Made by a program: the position numbers and the translations under genes. Positions 39,906-49,126 of a stretch of 64,000 nt of DNA are shown here, one piece after another; within the stretch, counting starts at the first letter, position 1, and every line of letters begins with the position of its first letter. This DNA comes from Hyphomicrobiales bacterium (GTDB lineage Bacteria; Pseudomonadota; Alphaproteobacteria; Rhizobiales; Rhizobiaceae), in contig JAAEOH010000356.1 of NCBI GenBank assembly GCA_024244645.1, positions 1 through 64,000 of the forward strand, written 5' to 3'. The notes beneath the pieces were generated by a model. The model was not told where the DNA came from. It made no database searches and was given only the letters and a program-made list of their open reading frames with translations.

Positions 39906-39940
39906 AATAGGGAGTATACTACGTAATTTAAGGGAGTCAA
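39906..39940 (-). promoter_or_regulatory. Candidate hyuA promoter overlapping operator D
   Basis: Minus strand TTGACT (39935-39940) N16 TATACT (39913-39918); 39906-39927 matches operator C region 23591-23612 at 20 of 22 positions. Confidence 0.65.
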
Positions 39941-40139
39941 CGCTGCTGCCGGAATTTGCGCATAGCCGGCAGTTATGCTTTGCGGGTGGCGTTTACAGGA
40001 GCCTGCGCCTGGGATTGCGCACTGGTCCGCTGGTTCCCGGGCGATGCAATGTCCGGCTTTACGCTTTCAAACAGCGCCAAAATTGGGTAATCACCTTTCA
40101 GCCATTGCGCACCACCCGATCCATGGAAACCGAAACATT

Positions 40140-40640
40140 ATGAACGAGACGACACCGAAACGACGTGATTTTACAAGCTTGTGGGATCGGCCGGGCTTTC
40201 TCATCAGGCGGCTGCACCAGATACATGTCGCATTGTTCCTGGAAGAATGCAGCGAATTCAATATCACACCGTTGCAGTTTGCCGTTCTGACCGTGCTTTA
40301 TGACCGCGAGACCCTCGATCAGGTAACCATCGCAAACCAGATCGGCGCCGACCGCAACACGGTCGCGGATGTCATCCGACGGCTGGAGCGGCGCGGTCTC
40401 CTGGAGCGCCCGGTCAGCGTGGCCGACAAGCGCGCCAAACTTGCGCATATTACCGATGAGGGCCATGCGTTCGTCGAGGCCGTGCAACCCAAGATGATCG
40501 AGGCGCAGCGGCGTTTGACACAGCCGCTCGAGCGGGAAGAATACGACGTGCTGATGAAACTGATGCGCAACTTGATGCAGGAAAACAACGAAGCCAGCCG
40601 CGCGCCCATGCGGCCGGGCGTGTTGCAGCCCGATGGCTGA
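40140..40640 (+). CDS. MarR family transcriptional regulator
   Basis: NITPLQFAVLTVLYDRETLDQVTIANQIGADRNTVADVIRRLERRGLLERPVSVADKRAKLAHITDEG. Confidence 0.93.
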   Translation: MNETTPKRRDFTSLWDRPGFLIRRLHQIHVALFLEECSEFNITPLQFAVLTVLYDRETLDQVTIANQIGADRNTVADVIRRLERRGLLERPVSVADKRAKLAHITDEGHAFVEAVQPKMIEAQRRLTQPLEREEYDVLMKLMRNLMQENNEASRAPMRPGVLQPDG

Positions 40641-40689
40641 CTGAATAGAGGCTCGACAGGAAGCTTCCGGGCAGGAGAGATGCGATCGC

Positions 40690-41603
40690 ATGACACACGC
40701 TTACAAAGGCATCTGGCCGGTGGCGCCGACGCCGTTTCACGATGACGGTTCGCTGGATCTGGATGGCATGAAGCGGGTGCTCGACTGCATCATCGACCAG
40801 CAGGCGGACGGGATCTGCATCCTGGCGAATTTTTCCGAACAGTTCCTCCTTTCCGACGCAGAGCGTGGCGTTCTTGCACGGCTCTGCCTCGAGCATGTTG
40901 CCGGCCGCGTGCCTGTGATTGTCACAATCAGTCATTTTGCCACGCAGATCGCCCTGGAACGGGCGCAGCGGGCCAAGGAACTCGGCGCGGATATCGTGAT
41001 GATGATGCCGCCCTATCACGGGGCGCTCTTGAAGGGCAACGCAGGCCAGACGTTCTAACAGGTGCGGCCGTCGGCGCCGTCGGCATTCCCATCATGATCC
41101 AGGACGCGCCGTTGTCCGGTGTCGATCTGCCGGTGCCGCTGCTGGTGAAGATGGCCCGCGAGATCGAAATGGTGAAGCTTTTCAAGATCGAGTGCCCGCA
41201 AGCCGCCAACAAGCTGCGGGCGCTGATCGCCGAGGGGGACGATGCCATCGAAGGACCGTTCGACGGCGAGGAAGCGATCACGCTGCTCGCCGATCTCGAT
41301 GCCGGCGCGACTGGTTCGATGACGTCGGGCATGATCGTCGACCGGATCAAGCCGGTGATCGATCACTATCTTGCCGGCGATACGGATGCGGCAACAGACG
41401 CCTATGCGCGGGTCCTGCCGGTGATCAACCACGAGAACCGCCAATGCGGCTGGCGCGCCTGCAAGGCGGCGATGAAAGAGGGCGGCGTGATCGCCTCGGA
41501 TACCTGCCGCCACCCGATCGAACCGCTGCATCCGGAGACCCGGACGCGGCTGATCAGCCTGCTACAGGCGATTGATCCGCTGGTGTTGCGGTGGGGGCGG
41601 TGA
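40690..41603 (+). pseudogene. Dihydrodipicolinate synthase (DapA) family protein disrupted by a -1 frameshift
   Basis: N-half 40690-41058 (KGIWPVAPTPFHDDGSLD…VMMMPPYHG) and C-half 41094-41603 (MIQDAPLSGVDLPVPLLVKM…) in different frames; the correct frame resumes as TGAAVGAVGIPIMIQDAP just after the stop. Confidence 0.85.
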
Positions 41604-41684
41604 GGGGTCCAAGCGGATGAACCTGCAAATCATCGATCTGTTGATTGGCCCCATTTTAATGGGCACGGGCTTTACTGTTGTTTT

Positions 41685-42068
41685 GTGGATGATGCGAAAG
41701 CGGCCCGCATGGAGCGGTTCCGAAATCCGGTAGTGTGTGTGGTTTGGGGCATCGGCTTTGCTGTCGTAAGTATTCTTGCCAACGCCTATTTGCTGCAGCG
41801 CGAAACTGATTCTGAACCAAAGTCTTTGTCCGCCGACGAATTGCAAGTTCAGGCCGATCTAAATCAGAGAGCCATCGATGAGTTTGGTCTGGAGGCTTCG
41901 CTCCAACGAATAGCTGACGAGACCGAAACTCCACTGAAATTGAGTGATTCATTTGTGCTTTTTGCGGTGCGGACTCAGGACAAAACACTAATTTACGAAT
42001 TCGAAATTGAAACGAAAGACAGCACATTTTGGAAAGGTCAGGTTGATGCAATCAAGAACCGGATGTGA
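41685..42068 (+). CDS. Hypothetical protein with N-terminal membrane segment
   Basis: RNPVVCVVWGIGFAVVSILANAYLL then charged domain; no family recognised. Confidence 0.5.
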   Translation: MDDAKAARMERFRNPVVCVVWGIGFAVVSILANAYLLQRETDSEPKSLSADELQVQADLNQRAIDEFGLEASLQRIADETETPLKLSDSFVLFAVRTQDKTLIYEFEIETKDSTFWKGQVDAIKNRM

Positions 42069-42222
42069 GCAAATATCCCATTGCAACCTGTCTATGCGGC
42101 GGGAGGAACTTTCGAACAGATTTACCGGAGGCAGTCGGACGGCTTTTACTTGGGCACCGTAGTCACGAACAAAGCAATCTGCGCCAACCTGTAGAAGCGA
42201 CTGGAACCAGGAGACCTGATCT

Positions 42223-42753
42223 GTGGATATTGACTGGTCAAAATTGCGAGGCGGATATGGGGTTCCTTTTGATCCCAGACCGGCTGCCAACATACTCAGG
42301 CAACACCCTCTCGATCAAGAAGCGTGGCGTGAATTTTGGGATGGGTTGCACCATCAGGGGGATTTGGGAGAGGCGTCCTATGCAGCCGTCCCGTTGTTGG
42401 TCGATGTCTTTGCGGATCGCCCACGTAACTGGAACTTGTATGGATTAGTTTTTATCATCGAAGTTGAGCGCAATCGATTGTCGAATCCAGACATTCCGGT
42501 CGAATTAACTTCCATTTACTTTGACGCATTGAAGCGACTCAAGACCTTTGCGCTGGAAGATCTTTCAGAAACCTCTGATCCACTATTGGTGCGGACTGCA
42601 ACAGCTTTGGTGGCACTCGTTAGTGGAGAACTCAAACTCGGAGCTCTGCTGACGCACATCGATACGAGCGAATTATCGCATTGGCTCAACGAACAGCTAT
42701 CTTGGGATGAGGAATATCGTTCTTCATCCACTTTCCCTCAAACCCAAGGCTGA
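42223..42753 (+). CDS. Hypothetical protein, probably 3'-truncated at the ABC-fragment junction
   Basis: [23 protein letters not shown]…[21 protein letters not shown]; the last residues read into the opposite-strand ABC fragment. Confidence 0.55.
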   Translation: MDIDWSKLRGGYGVPFDPRPAANILRQHPLDQEAWREFWDGLHHQGDLGEASYAAVPLLVDVFADRPRNWNLYGLVFIIEVERNRLSNPDIPVELTSIYFDALKRLKTFALEDLSETSDPLLVRTATALVALVSGELKLGALLTHIDTSELSHWLNEQLSWDEEYRSSSTFPQTQG

Positions 42754-42990
42754 TGAAGGCGAGGGTCAGGCCGAGGTCTTCGACGAGCTGTTCCAGCAAT
42801 TGCAGCACCTGCGCCTGGTTGGAGACATCGAGGCCCGAGACAATCTCGTCGGCAAGGATGAAATCGGGCTTTAGCGCGATGGCACGGGCGATGCCGACGC
42901 GCTGACGCTGGCCGCCGGACAATTCGTGCGGAAAGCGGCTGCGGAAGGTGACCGGAAGTCCGACATGGTCCAAAGCCTCGTCGCACCCGC
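42752..42990 (-). pseudogene. Internal fragment of a peptide-type ABC transporter ATPase
   Basis: [78 protein letters not shown]: signature and Walker B only, no Walker A or C-terminus. Confidence 0.8.
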
Positions 42991-44019
42991 CTGCCAGTCG
43001 GGAAGGTCGTCCATGGCCAGGTGGATCATCATGGTGCCGGGGGCGTGGGAAAAACGCTTCATTGCGGCATCATAGCCGCTATCTGCGGTGCCGCCGGTCA
43101 TTTTCAGCATTGCGGCGGGTGTGACATTTGCAATGACCGCGCGGCTTGCAGTGAATGTGCGGCCATCTTCCAGCTCGACGCCGGTTGCCTTGCCGCTTTC
43201 GTTGATGATGCGCGTGACCGGAGCATCGCAGACGACCGAGCCGCCCCGCGCTTCGATTGTCGACACCACGGCACGGATGATGGTGTCGGCACCGCCCTTG
43301 CCGAGCACCATGCCGAAGGCCTGGTTGGCCATCGATTCCAGGTATGGGAATAGCGCGCCGCCGGCGATGTCCGGGGCAAAATCCAGATGCATTCCCCAGG
43401 CACCCAGCGTTGCCTTCACATGATCGGATTCGAAAGTATCGTTGAGCCATTTGCGCGGCGAAGTCATGAGGAAGCGCACCAGGTCCAGACTGCCGCCGAT
43501 GCCTTTCTTTCTATACAGACGCCACGAGGTGCTTGCTAATGCACGCATATTCATCGGACTGCCGAGCAACCCAAAAATATGCTCCGCCTCGGCTGGAAAG
43601 GATGCGGTCAGCGCCTTCCAGGCCTCGGCATCTTTTTGCGAAAATGCAGCGATGCGAGCGGTTGTCTTATCCACATCGTTGCTTACACCGAGTCATCTTC
43701 CATCGGGGAAAACGCTGGCAAAACAATCGGAAGCCGGTGCAAACTCCAGGCCGTTTTTGCCGAGTTCATCACCGTATGCCTTGAAAAAATTCGATCCGGC
43801 AAACAGCGACAGGTTCATGGCCGCCCAGTCATGGCGAAAGCCCGGTTCCGTATACTCACCCGTCTTGACCGCGCCACCGGGTTCAGCCGCCTGTTCGAAG
43901 ACAGCCACGCGCCAGCCTTTGGCGGCCAGATGCGTCGCGCATGCGAGGCTGTTGTGCCCCGCGCCAATCAAAATGGCGTCAAGATCGTTCTGAACCATGA
44001 TTGAGTCACGTTCCTCCAT
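42990..44019 (-). pseudogene. Phytoene-dehydrogenase-like FAD oxidoreductase: in-frame TGA plus lost 3' part
   Basis: Frame-continuous …CFASVFPDGR-TGA-LGVSNDVDKTTARIAAFSQKDAEAW…; coding breaks off at [10 protein letters not shown] where the ABC fragment begins. Confidence 0.85.
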
Positions 44020-44053
44020 CTAGATATTTGCAAATGCAAATAAAAATGTCTAG
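44020..44053. promoter_or_regulatory. Nested inverted repeats in the FAD-pseudogene/cyclase divergent region (MarR-like operator)
   Basis: Inner ATTTGC-AAAT-GCAAAT (44026-44041); outer CTAGA (44020-44024)/TCTAG (44049-44053). Confidence 0.55.
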
Positions 44054-44054
44054 C

Positions 44055-44903
44055 ATGAATCCAATCGGCATTTTGAGTGGCCGATCCACAGACAATCAGG
44101 GAGTGAGAAAAGTGAGTTCGGCGAGCGTATTGGACCAGTTGGGGGCGATGTTGCTATCGGAAGGTGTGGAGGTTGTTGACTGCACCGGTGTGCTGGGCCC
44201 GACAACGCCGCTTCTGAAGCTGCCCGAAGGGCTTGGTGAAGACACCCCGAAAATCGAAGTGCACAAGATTTCCGAATATGATGACAACGGGCCGTTCTGG
44301 GCCTGGAACTGGCTGAAGCTGGGCGAACATTCGGGTACCCATTTCGATGCGCCGCACCACTGGATCACCGGCAAGGACTATGCGGACGGCTATACTGACA
44401 CATTGCCGGTCCAGCGTCTGGTCGCACCGGTCAACGTCATCGATTGCTCGGCGCAGGCTGCCGACAATCCGGATTTTCTACTGACTGCCGACGGAGTGAG
44501 AGCCTGGGAGGCCGAACACGGCGATATCGGACAGGGCGAATGGGTGGTGATGCGCTCCGACTGGGATCAGCGCGCCCATGACGAAGCTCTGTTTTTGAAT
44601 GCTGACGAGACCGGCCCGCATTCGCCGGGGCCGACCACGGATTGCATGGAATACCTGGTCTCGAAAGGCATTGTCGGCTGGGGCAACCAGTGCATCGGCA
44701 CCGATGCCGGACAGGCCGCCGGGATGGAACCGCCATTTCCAGCGCATAATCTGCTGCACAAATCCAATTGTTACGGCCTGGCATCGCTCGCCAATCTGGA
44801 CAAGCTTCCGGCCAAAGGCGCAATTTTGATTGCCGCACCGCTGAAAATCGAAAATGTAACCGGCAGCCCGATGCGCGCGCTGGCACTTGTGCCGAAAGGG
44901 TAG
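44055..44903 (+). CDS. Cyclase family (kynurenine-formamidase-like) metal-dependent hydrolase
   Basis: LGEHSGTHFDAPHHWITGKDYADGYTDTLPVQRLVAPVNVIDCS, HxGTHxDxPxH motif; exact start uncertain. Confidence 0.85.
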   Translation: MNPIGILSGRSTDNQGVRKVSSASVLDQLGAMLLSEGVEVVDCTGVLGPTTPLLKLPEGLGEDTPKIEVHKISEYDDNGPFWAWNWLKLGEHSGTHFDAPHHWITGKDYADGYTDTLPVQRLVAPVNVIDCSAQAADNPDFLLTADGVRAWEAEHGDIGQGEWVVMRSDWDQRAHDEALFLNADETGPHSPGPTTDCMEYLVSKGIVGWGNQCIGTDAGQAAGMEPPFPAHNLLHKSNCYGLASLANLDKLPAKGAILIAAPLKIENVTGSPMRALALVPKG

Positions 44904-44908
44904 GTTCC

Positions 44909-46474
44909 GTGGCGCCTGTCGATCACCTTATTGTCGGATCTGGCATCAATGCGCTGGTCGCGGCGGCTCTGCTTGCGGGCAAGGGCCGCCGGGTTCTGGT
45001 TCTTGAACGTTCCGACACGGCAGGCGGCTGCATGCGCACCGAAGAGGCGACGCTGCCGGGCTTCCATCATGACGTGATGGCGGCGACTTTCGTGTTGTTC
45101 ATCACATCTCCCGCCTTTGCCGAGCTTGGCGAGGACCTGGGACGGCACGGGCTGGAATTTTGCCATACGTCTGATCCGACGGCGGTGCTGCGTCCGGACG
45201 GATCGGCACTTGTCTTCAAAACCGACCGGGCGGCAAATATCGCCGCCTTCAATGCCCTGCAGGCGGGTGAGGGTGACAGGCACGCGAAGGATGTCGGTAG
45301 CATCGAAGCGGACGCGCCTTTTCTCTTTGCGTTGCTGGGTGGACGTCTTTGGTCCTGGCCGACCGTCCGGCTGCTCGCCGGGCAGGCGTGGAAGCGCGGC
45401 GTCCGCGGCCTGGCATCCTGGGTCGGAGAAACGCTGACGCCGGCGCGCGGCTGGCTTGAAACGTCCTATTCCGATCCAATGATCCAGGCGCTGTGGGCGC
45501 CGTGGGTTCTGCACACGGGGCTGACGCCGGAAAGCACCTATTCCGGTCAGATGGGCAAGGTCATCGCCTTTGCGCTCGAAGCCGCCGGCGCGCCGGTGGT
45601 CAGGGGTGGTTCCGGACAGGCGGTCGCGGCGTTTCGCGGTCTCATCGAAGAGCGCGGCGGCGAAATCCGCACCGGTGTCGATGTCGACCAGATCATTGTC
45701 GAAAACGGACGCGCAACCGGCGTGGCAATCGCCTCCGGCGAGCGGATCGAGGCGCAGGATGTCATTGCGTCGGTGGCACCCGGACAGCTCTACGGCCGGC
45801 TTTTGCGTGACAGCGGGTCGAAGGGAGGGGTGGAAGCCGGAGCCTTTCGCCACGGCCGCGGAAATTTCCAGCTGCACTACGCGCTGGACAAACATCCCGA
45901 GTGGCTTTCGCCGGGGCTGGACGACGTGGCGCTGATTCATCTTTCCGACGGGATCGATTCCGTCTCCAAATCCGCCAACGAAGCCGAGCGCGGAATGCTT
46001 CCCGCAACGCCGACCATTTGTGTCGGCCAGCCGCACCGGCTGGATGCGACGCGCTGTCCGGAAGGCAAAGCGGTGCTGTGGTTGCAGATCCCCGATGCGC
46101 CGCGTGTCATCAAGGGCGATGCGGCCGGGCAGATCGATGGCGGCACGAAGTGGACCGAAGAAATCCGCGAGGCATTTGCCGACCGGATCGAGGCCGTTCT
46201 TGCCGGTCACATCAAGGATTTCGACAAAATAGAACTACAGCGGCGGGCCTATTCGCCGGCGGATCTGGAAATGATCAACATGAACCTCGTTGGCGGCGAT
46301 CCCTATGGCGGCGCCTGTTCCATCGACCAGTTTTTCTTCTGGCGCCCGTCTGCGCAATCCGCAGACGGTGCGACAGCGATCCGCAATCTCCACCACATCG
46401 GTGCATCGACCCATCCCGGCCCCGGTCTCGGGGGAGGGTCGGGCTATAATGTGGCAAAGAGGATGGGCGCATGA
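44909..46474 (+). CDS. Phytoene-dehydrogenase-like FAD/NAD(P) oxidoreductase
   Basis: VDHLIVGSGINALVAAALLAGKGRRVLVLERSDTAGGCMRTEEATLPGFHHD; GTG start assumed. Confidence 0.88.
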   Translation: MAPVDHLIVGSGINALVAAALLAGKGRRVLVLERSDTAGGCMRTEEATLPGFHHDVMAATFVLFITSPAFAELGEDLGRHGLEFCHTSDPTAVLRPDGSALVFKTDRAANIAAFNALQAGEGDRHAKDVGSIEADAPFLFALLGGRLWSWPTVRLLAGQAWKRGVRGLASWVGETLTPARGWLETSYSDPMIQALWAPWVLHTGLTPESTYSGQMGKVIAFALEAAGAPVVRGGSGQAVAAFRGLIEERGGEIRTGVDVDQIIVENGRATGVAIASGERIEAQDVIASVAPGQLYGRLLRDSGSKGGVEAGAFRHGRGNFQLHYALDKHPEWLSPGLDDVALIHLSDGIDSVSKSANEAERGMLPATPTICVGQPHRLDATRCPEGKAVLWLQIPDAPRVIKGDAAGQIDGGTKWTEEIREAFADRIEAVLAGHIKDFDKIELQRRAYSPADLEMINMNLVGGDPYGGACSIDQFFFWRPSAQSADGATAIRNLHHIGASTHPGPGLGGGSGYNVAKRMGA

Positions 46475-46953
46475 GCGATGCAAAAGAGCTGGAAAGCAAC
46501 AACAGCATGCGTCTTGGCGAGATCGGGCTGAACAATTTTGCACCCTATCTGATGAACCGGATAATGGGGCGCTACAATGTCTCCCTGCGCGAGGAAATGG
46601 CGGCGCTAGGGCTGACGACGCCGAAGATGCGCGCACTTGCGGTCCTTTCGGTAATCGACGGTATTCTGCTTCGCGAACTGGCGGTTTTTGCGGTTGTTGA
46701 ACTGTCGACGCTCAGCCGGGCGCTCGACGCGCTGGAGGCGGATGGTCTCGTCAGGTGCCAGACCGATACGTCCGACGGCAGGGCGCGACGCGTTTGCATT
46801 GCCGATGCGGGCCGTGAAGCATTTGACAGCCTGTGGCCGCATATGTCGGAAAACTACGAGCGCATGTTTGTGGGCATCGAACGCGAGGAGCGCCGCGCCT
46901 TTGTCGGCACGCTGCAGAAGATGCTGGCAAACATCCGCAAACACGATTTCTAG
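46471..46953 (+). CDS. MarR family transcriptional regulator
   Basis: LTTPKMRALAVLSVIDGILLRELAVFAVVELSTLSRALDALEADGLVRCQTDTSDGRARRVCIADAG. Confidence 0.9.
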   Translation: MSDAKELESNNSMRLGEIGLNNFAPYLMNRIMGRYNVSLREEMAALGLTTPKMRALAVLSVIDGILLRELAVFAVVELSTLSRALDALEADGLVRCQTDTSDGRARRVCIADAGREAFDSLWPHMSENYERMFVGIEREERRAFVGTLQKMLANIRKHDF

Positions 46954-46981
46954 CTGGTTGGAATAGAACAGGAATACCGAC

Positions 46982-49126
46982 ATGGCAGAACGGTCCTTCA
47001 AGGCAGAAGTGGAGCACCTGCGCCTCGGTTCCGGCGACACATTCACCGGAGAGGGAATACTGGCGATCACCAAAGCCCTGCTTGAATGCGGCGTGGGCTA
47101 TGTGGGCGGCTATCAGGGGGCGCCGATCTCGCATCTGATGGACGTACTTTCCGATGCGCAGGAGGTGCTCGGCGAACTGGGCGTGCGGTTCGAGGCAAGC
47201 GCGTCCGAAGCTGCCGCTGCCGCGATGCTGGCGGCAAGCGTGCACTATCCCATCCGCGGCGCGGTGACGTTCAAGGGTTCGGTCGGGGTCAATGTGGCCT
47301 CCGATGCGCTGGCCAATCTTTCGTCGTCCGGGATCACCGGCGGCGCGCTGATCATTGTCGGCGAGGACTATGGCGAGGGCTCGTCGATCATGCAGGAGCG
47401 CAGCCACGCCTTTGCGATGAAATCGCAATTCTGGCTGCTTGATCCGCGACCCAATCTGCCATCCATTGTCAAATCGGTTGAACAGGGATTTGAGCTCTCA
47501 GAGGCGTCCAACACGCCCGTCATGCTGATGGTGCGCATTCGTTCGTGCCACGTCACCGGCAGCTTCGATACCCGTGACAATGTCCGCCCGCCGCTGACAG
47601 TGCGCGATGCACTGTCGGAGCCGCGCCGGGATTTTGCCCGGGTCGTGCTGCCGCCGATGTCGTTTGCGCATGAGCAGGACAAGATCAAGACGCGCTGGCC
47701 GGCGGCGGAAAAATTCATTGTCGAGAACAAGCTGAACGAGCAGTTCGGTCCAGCGGAATTCCCGGTCGGCATCGTCCTGCAGGGCGGCATGTACAATAGC
47801 GTTATCCGCGCCCTTCAAAGGCTGGGACTGGCCGATATCCACGGCAATACGGATGTGCCGCTCTATGTGCTCAACGTTACCTATCCGCTGGTACAGGACG
47901 AGTTTCTGGCTTTCTGCGAAGGCAAGGATTCGGTGCTGGTGGTCGAAGAGGGACAGCCTGAATTTATCGAGCAGGGTCTGTCGACGATCCTCTACCGTGC
48001 GGGCAGTCCGGTCTTGATCCACGGCAAAGGCCTTTTGCCAATGGCCGGTGAATATACCGGCCAGGTGATGCTCGACGGGATCGCGGGTTTTCTGAAACAA
48101 GCAGCACCGGAAATTCTGCCGGGCAGGGTCGTGGCGCCCAATTATGAAATGCCGACCATGCCGGATATCTCCAAAACCGTGCCGATCCGGCCGCCGAGTT
48201 TTTGCACTGGCTGTCCGGAACGGCCAATCTTTGCGGCGATGAAACTGGTCGAACAGGAGCTCGGCGAACACCAGATCACCGGCGATATCGGCTGTCATCT
48301 CTTTGCCTGCCTTCCGCCTTTCGAAATCGGCGGTTCGACCATGGGCTACGGCCTTGGGCCGGCCTCCAATGCGGCATTCGACGGCGGCGGTGAAAAACGG
48401 GCCGTGTCGTTCATCGGCGATGGCGGTTTCTGGCACAACGGGCTTTCCTCCTCCATCGGCAATATGGTGTTTAACAAATCGGATTCCGTCGCCGTCGTGG
48501 TCGACAACTATTATTCGGCGGCAACCGGTGGCCAGGATATCCTGTCGTCACGCGCCGACAATGCGACAAAAGCGACCAACAATCCGATCTCGAATGCCCT
48601 GAAGGGCGTCGGTGTGAACTGGGTCCGCCAGGTCGACCGCACCTATGATGTTACCAAGATGCGCGACGTCATGCGCGAGGCGCTGACGACAGACCATGAC
48701 GGGCCGAAGGTCATCGTCGCCTCGTCCGAATGCATGCTGAACCGGCAACGGCGCGAAAAACCGCTGCGCAACATGGCCGTCAATGAAGGTCGGCGCGTCG
48801 AGGTGCCGCGCTTCGGTGTGGACGAGGACGTGTGCACCGGAGATCACGCCTGCATCCGCCTTTCGGGCTGTCCGTCGCTGTCGCTGAAGAAGCTGGATGA
48901 TCCGCTGCGCGACGATCCGGTGGCGAGCATCGATCAAAGCTGCGTCGGCTGCGGCAATTGCGGTGAGGTTGCCGATGCGGCGGTGCTGTGCCCATCCTTT
49001 TACCGGGCCGATGTGGTGCACAATCCCGGCGGCTTTGAACGCTGGCGGGCGAAAATGGGCCAGAGGCTCATCGGCTGGCTGCAGACCCGCCGTGCCGGCA
49101 CGCGACTTGATTTTTCAGGGGCTTGA
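46982..49126 (+). CDS. iorA: Indolepyruvate ferredoxin oxidoreductase alpha-like subunit (TPP + Fe-S)
   Basis: GVGYVGGYQGAPISHLMDVL; FCTGCPERPIFAAMKLVE; GDIGCHLFACLPPFEIGGSTMGYG; C-terminal CVGCGNCGEVADAAVLCPSFY. Confidence 0.9.
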   Translation: MAERSFKAEVEHLRLGSGDTFTGEGILAITKALLECGVGYVGGYQGAPISHLMDVLSDAQEVLGELGVRFEASASEAAAAAMLAASVHYPIRGAVTFKGSVGVNVASDALANLSSSGITGGALIIVGEDYGEGSSIMQERSHAFAMKSQFWLLDPRPNLPSIVKSVEQGFELSEASNTPVMLMVRIRSCHVTGSFDTRDNVRPPLTVRDALSEPRRDFARVVLPPMSFAHEQDKIKTRWPAAEKFIVENKLNEQFGPAEFPVGIVLQGGMYNSVIRALQRLGLADIHGNTDVPLYVLNVTYPLVQDEFLAFCEGKDSVLVVEEGQPEFIEQGLSTILYRAGSPVLIHGKGLLPMAGEYTGQVMLDGIAGFLKQAAPEILPGRVVAPNYEMPTMPDISKTVPIRPPSFCTGCPERPIFAAMKLVEQELGEHQITGDIGCHLFACLPPFEIGGSTMGYGLGPASNAAFDGGGEKRAVSFIGDGGFWHNGLSSSIGNMVFNKSDSVAVVVDNYYSAATGGQDILSSRADNATKATNNPISNALKGVGVNWVRQVDRTYDVTKMRDVMREALTTDHDGPKVIVASSECMLNRQRREKPLRNMAVNEGRRVEVPRFGVDEDVCTGDHACIRLSGCPSLSLKKLDDPLRDDPVASIDQSCVGCGNCGEVADAAVLCPSFYRADVVHNPGGFERWRAKMGQRLIGWLQTRRAGTRLDFSGA

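Noticed and set aside
4217-39922. One common GTA-N2-AT-N2-TAC motif for sites A, B, C and D as a single regulon
   Set aside because: All fit a loose consensus (D with one mismatch), but it has few fixed bases; only the A/B and C/D pairings are strong, so I kept them as two separate proposals.
43693-43695. TGA as selenocysteine or programmed readthrough
   Set aside because: Context fits a lost Trp, there is no Cys/Sec expectation at this position, and the gene is also 3'-truncated.
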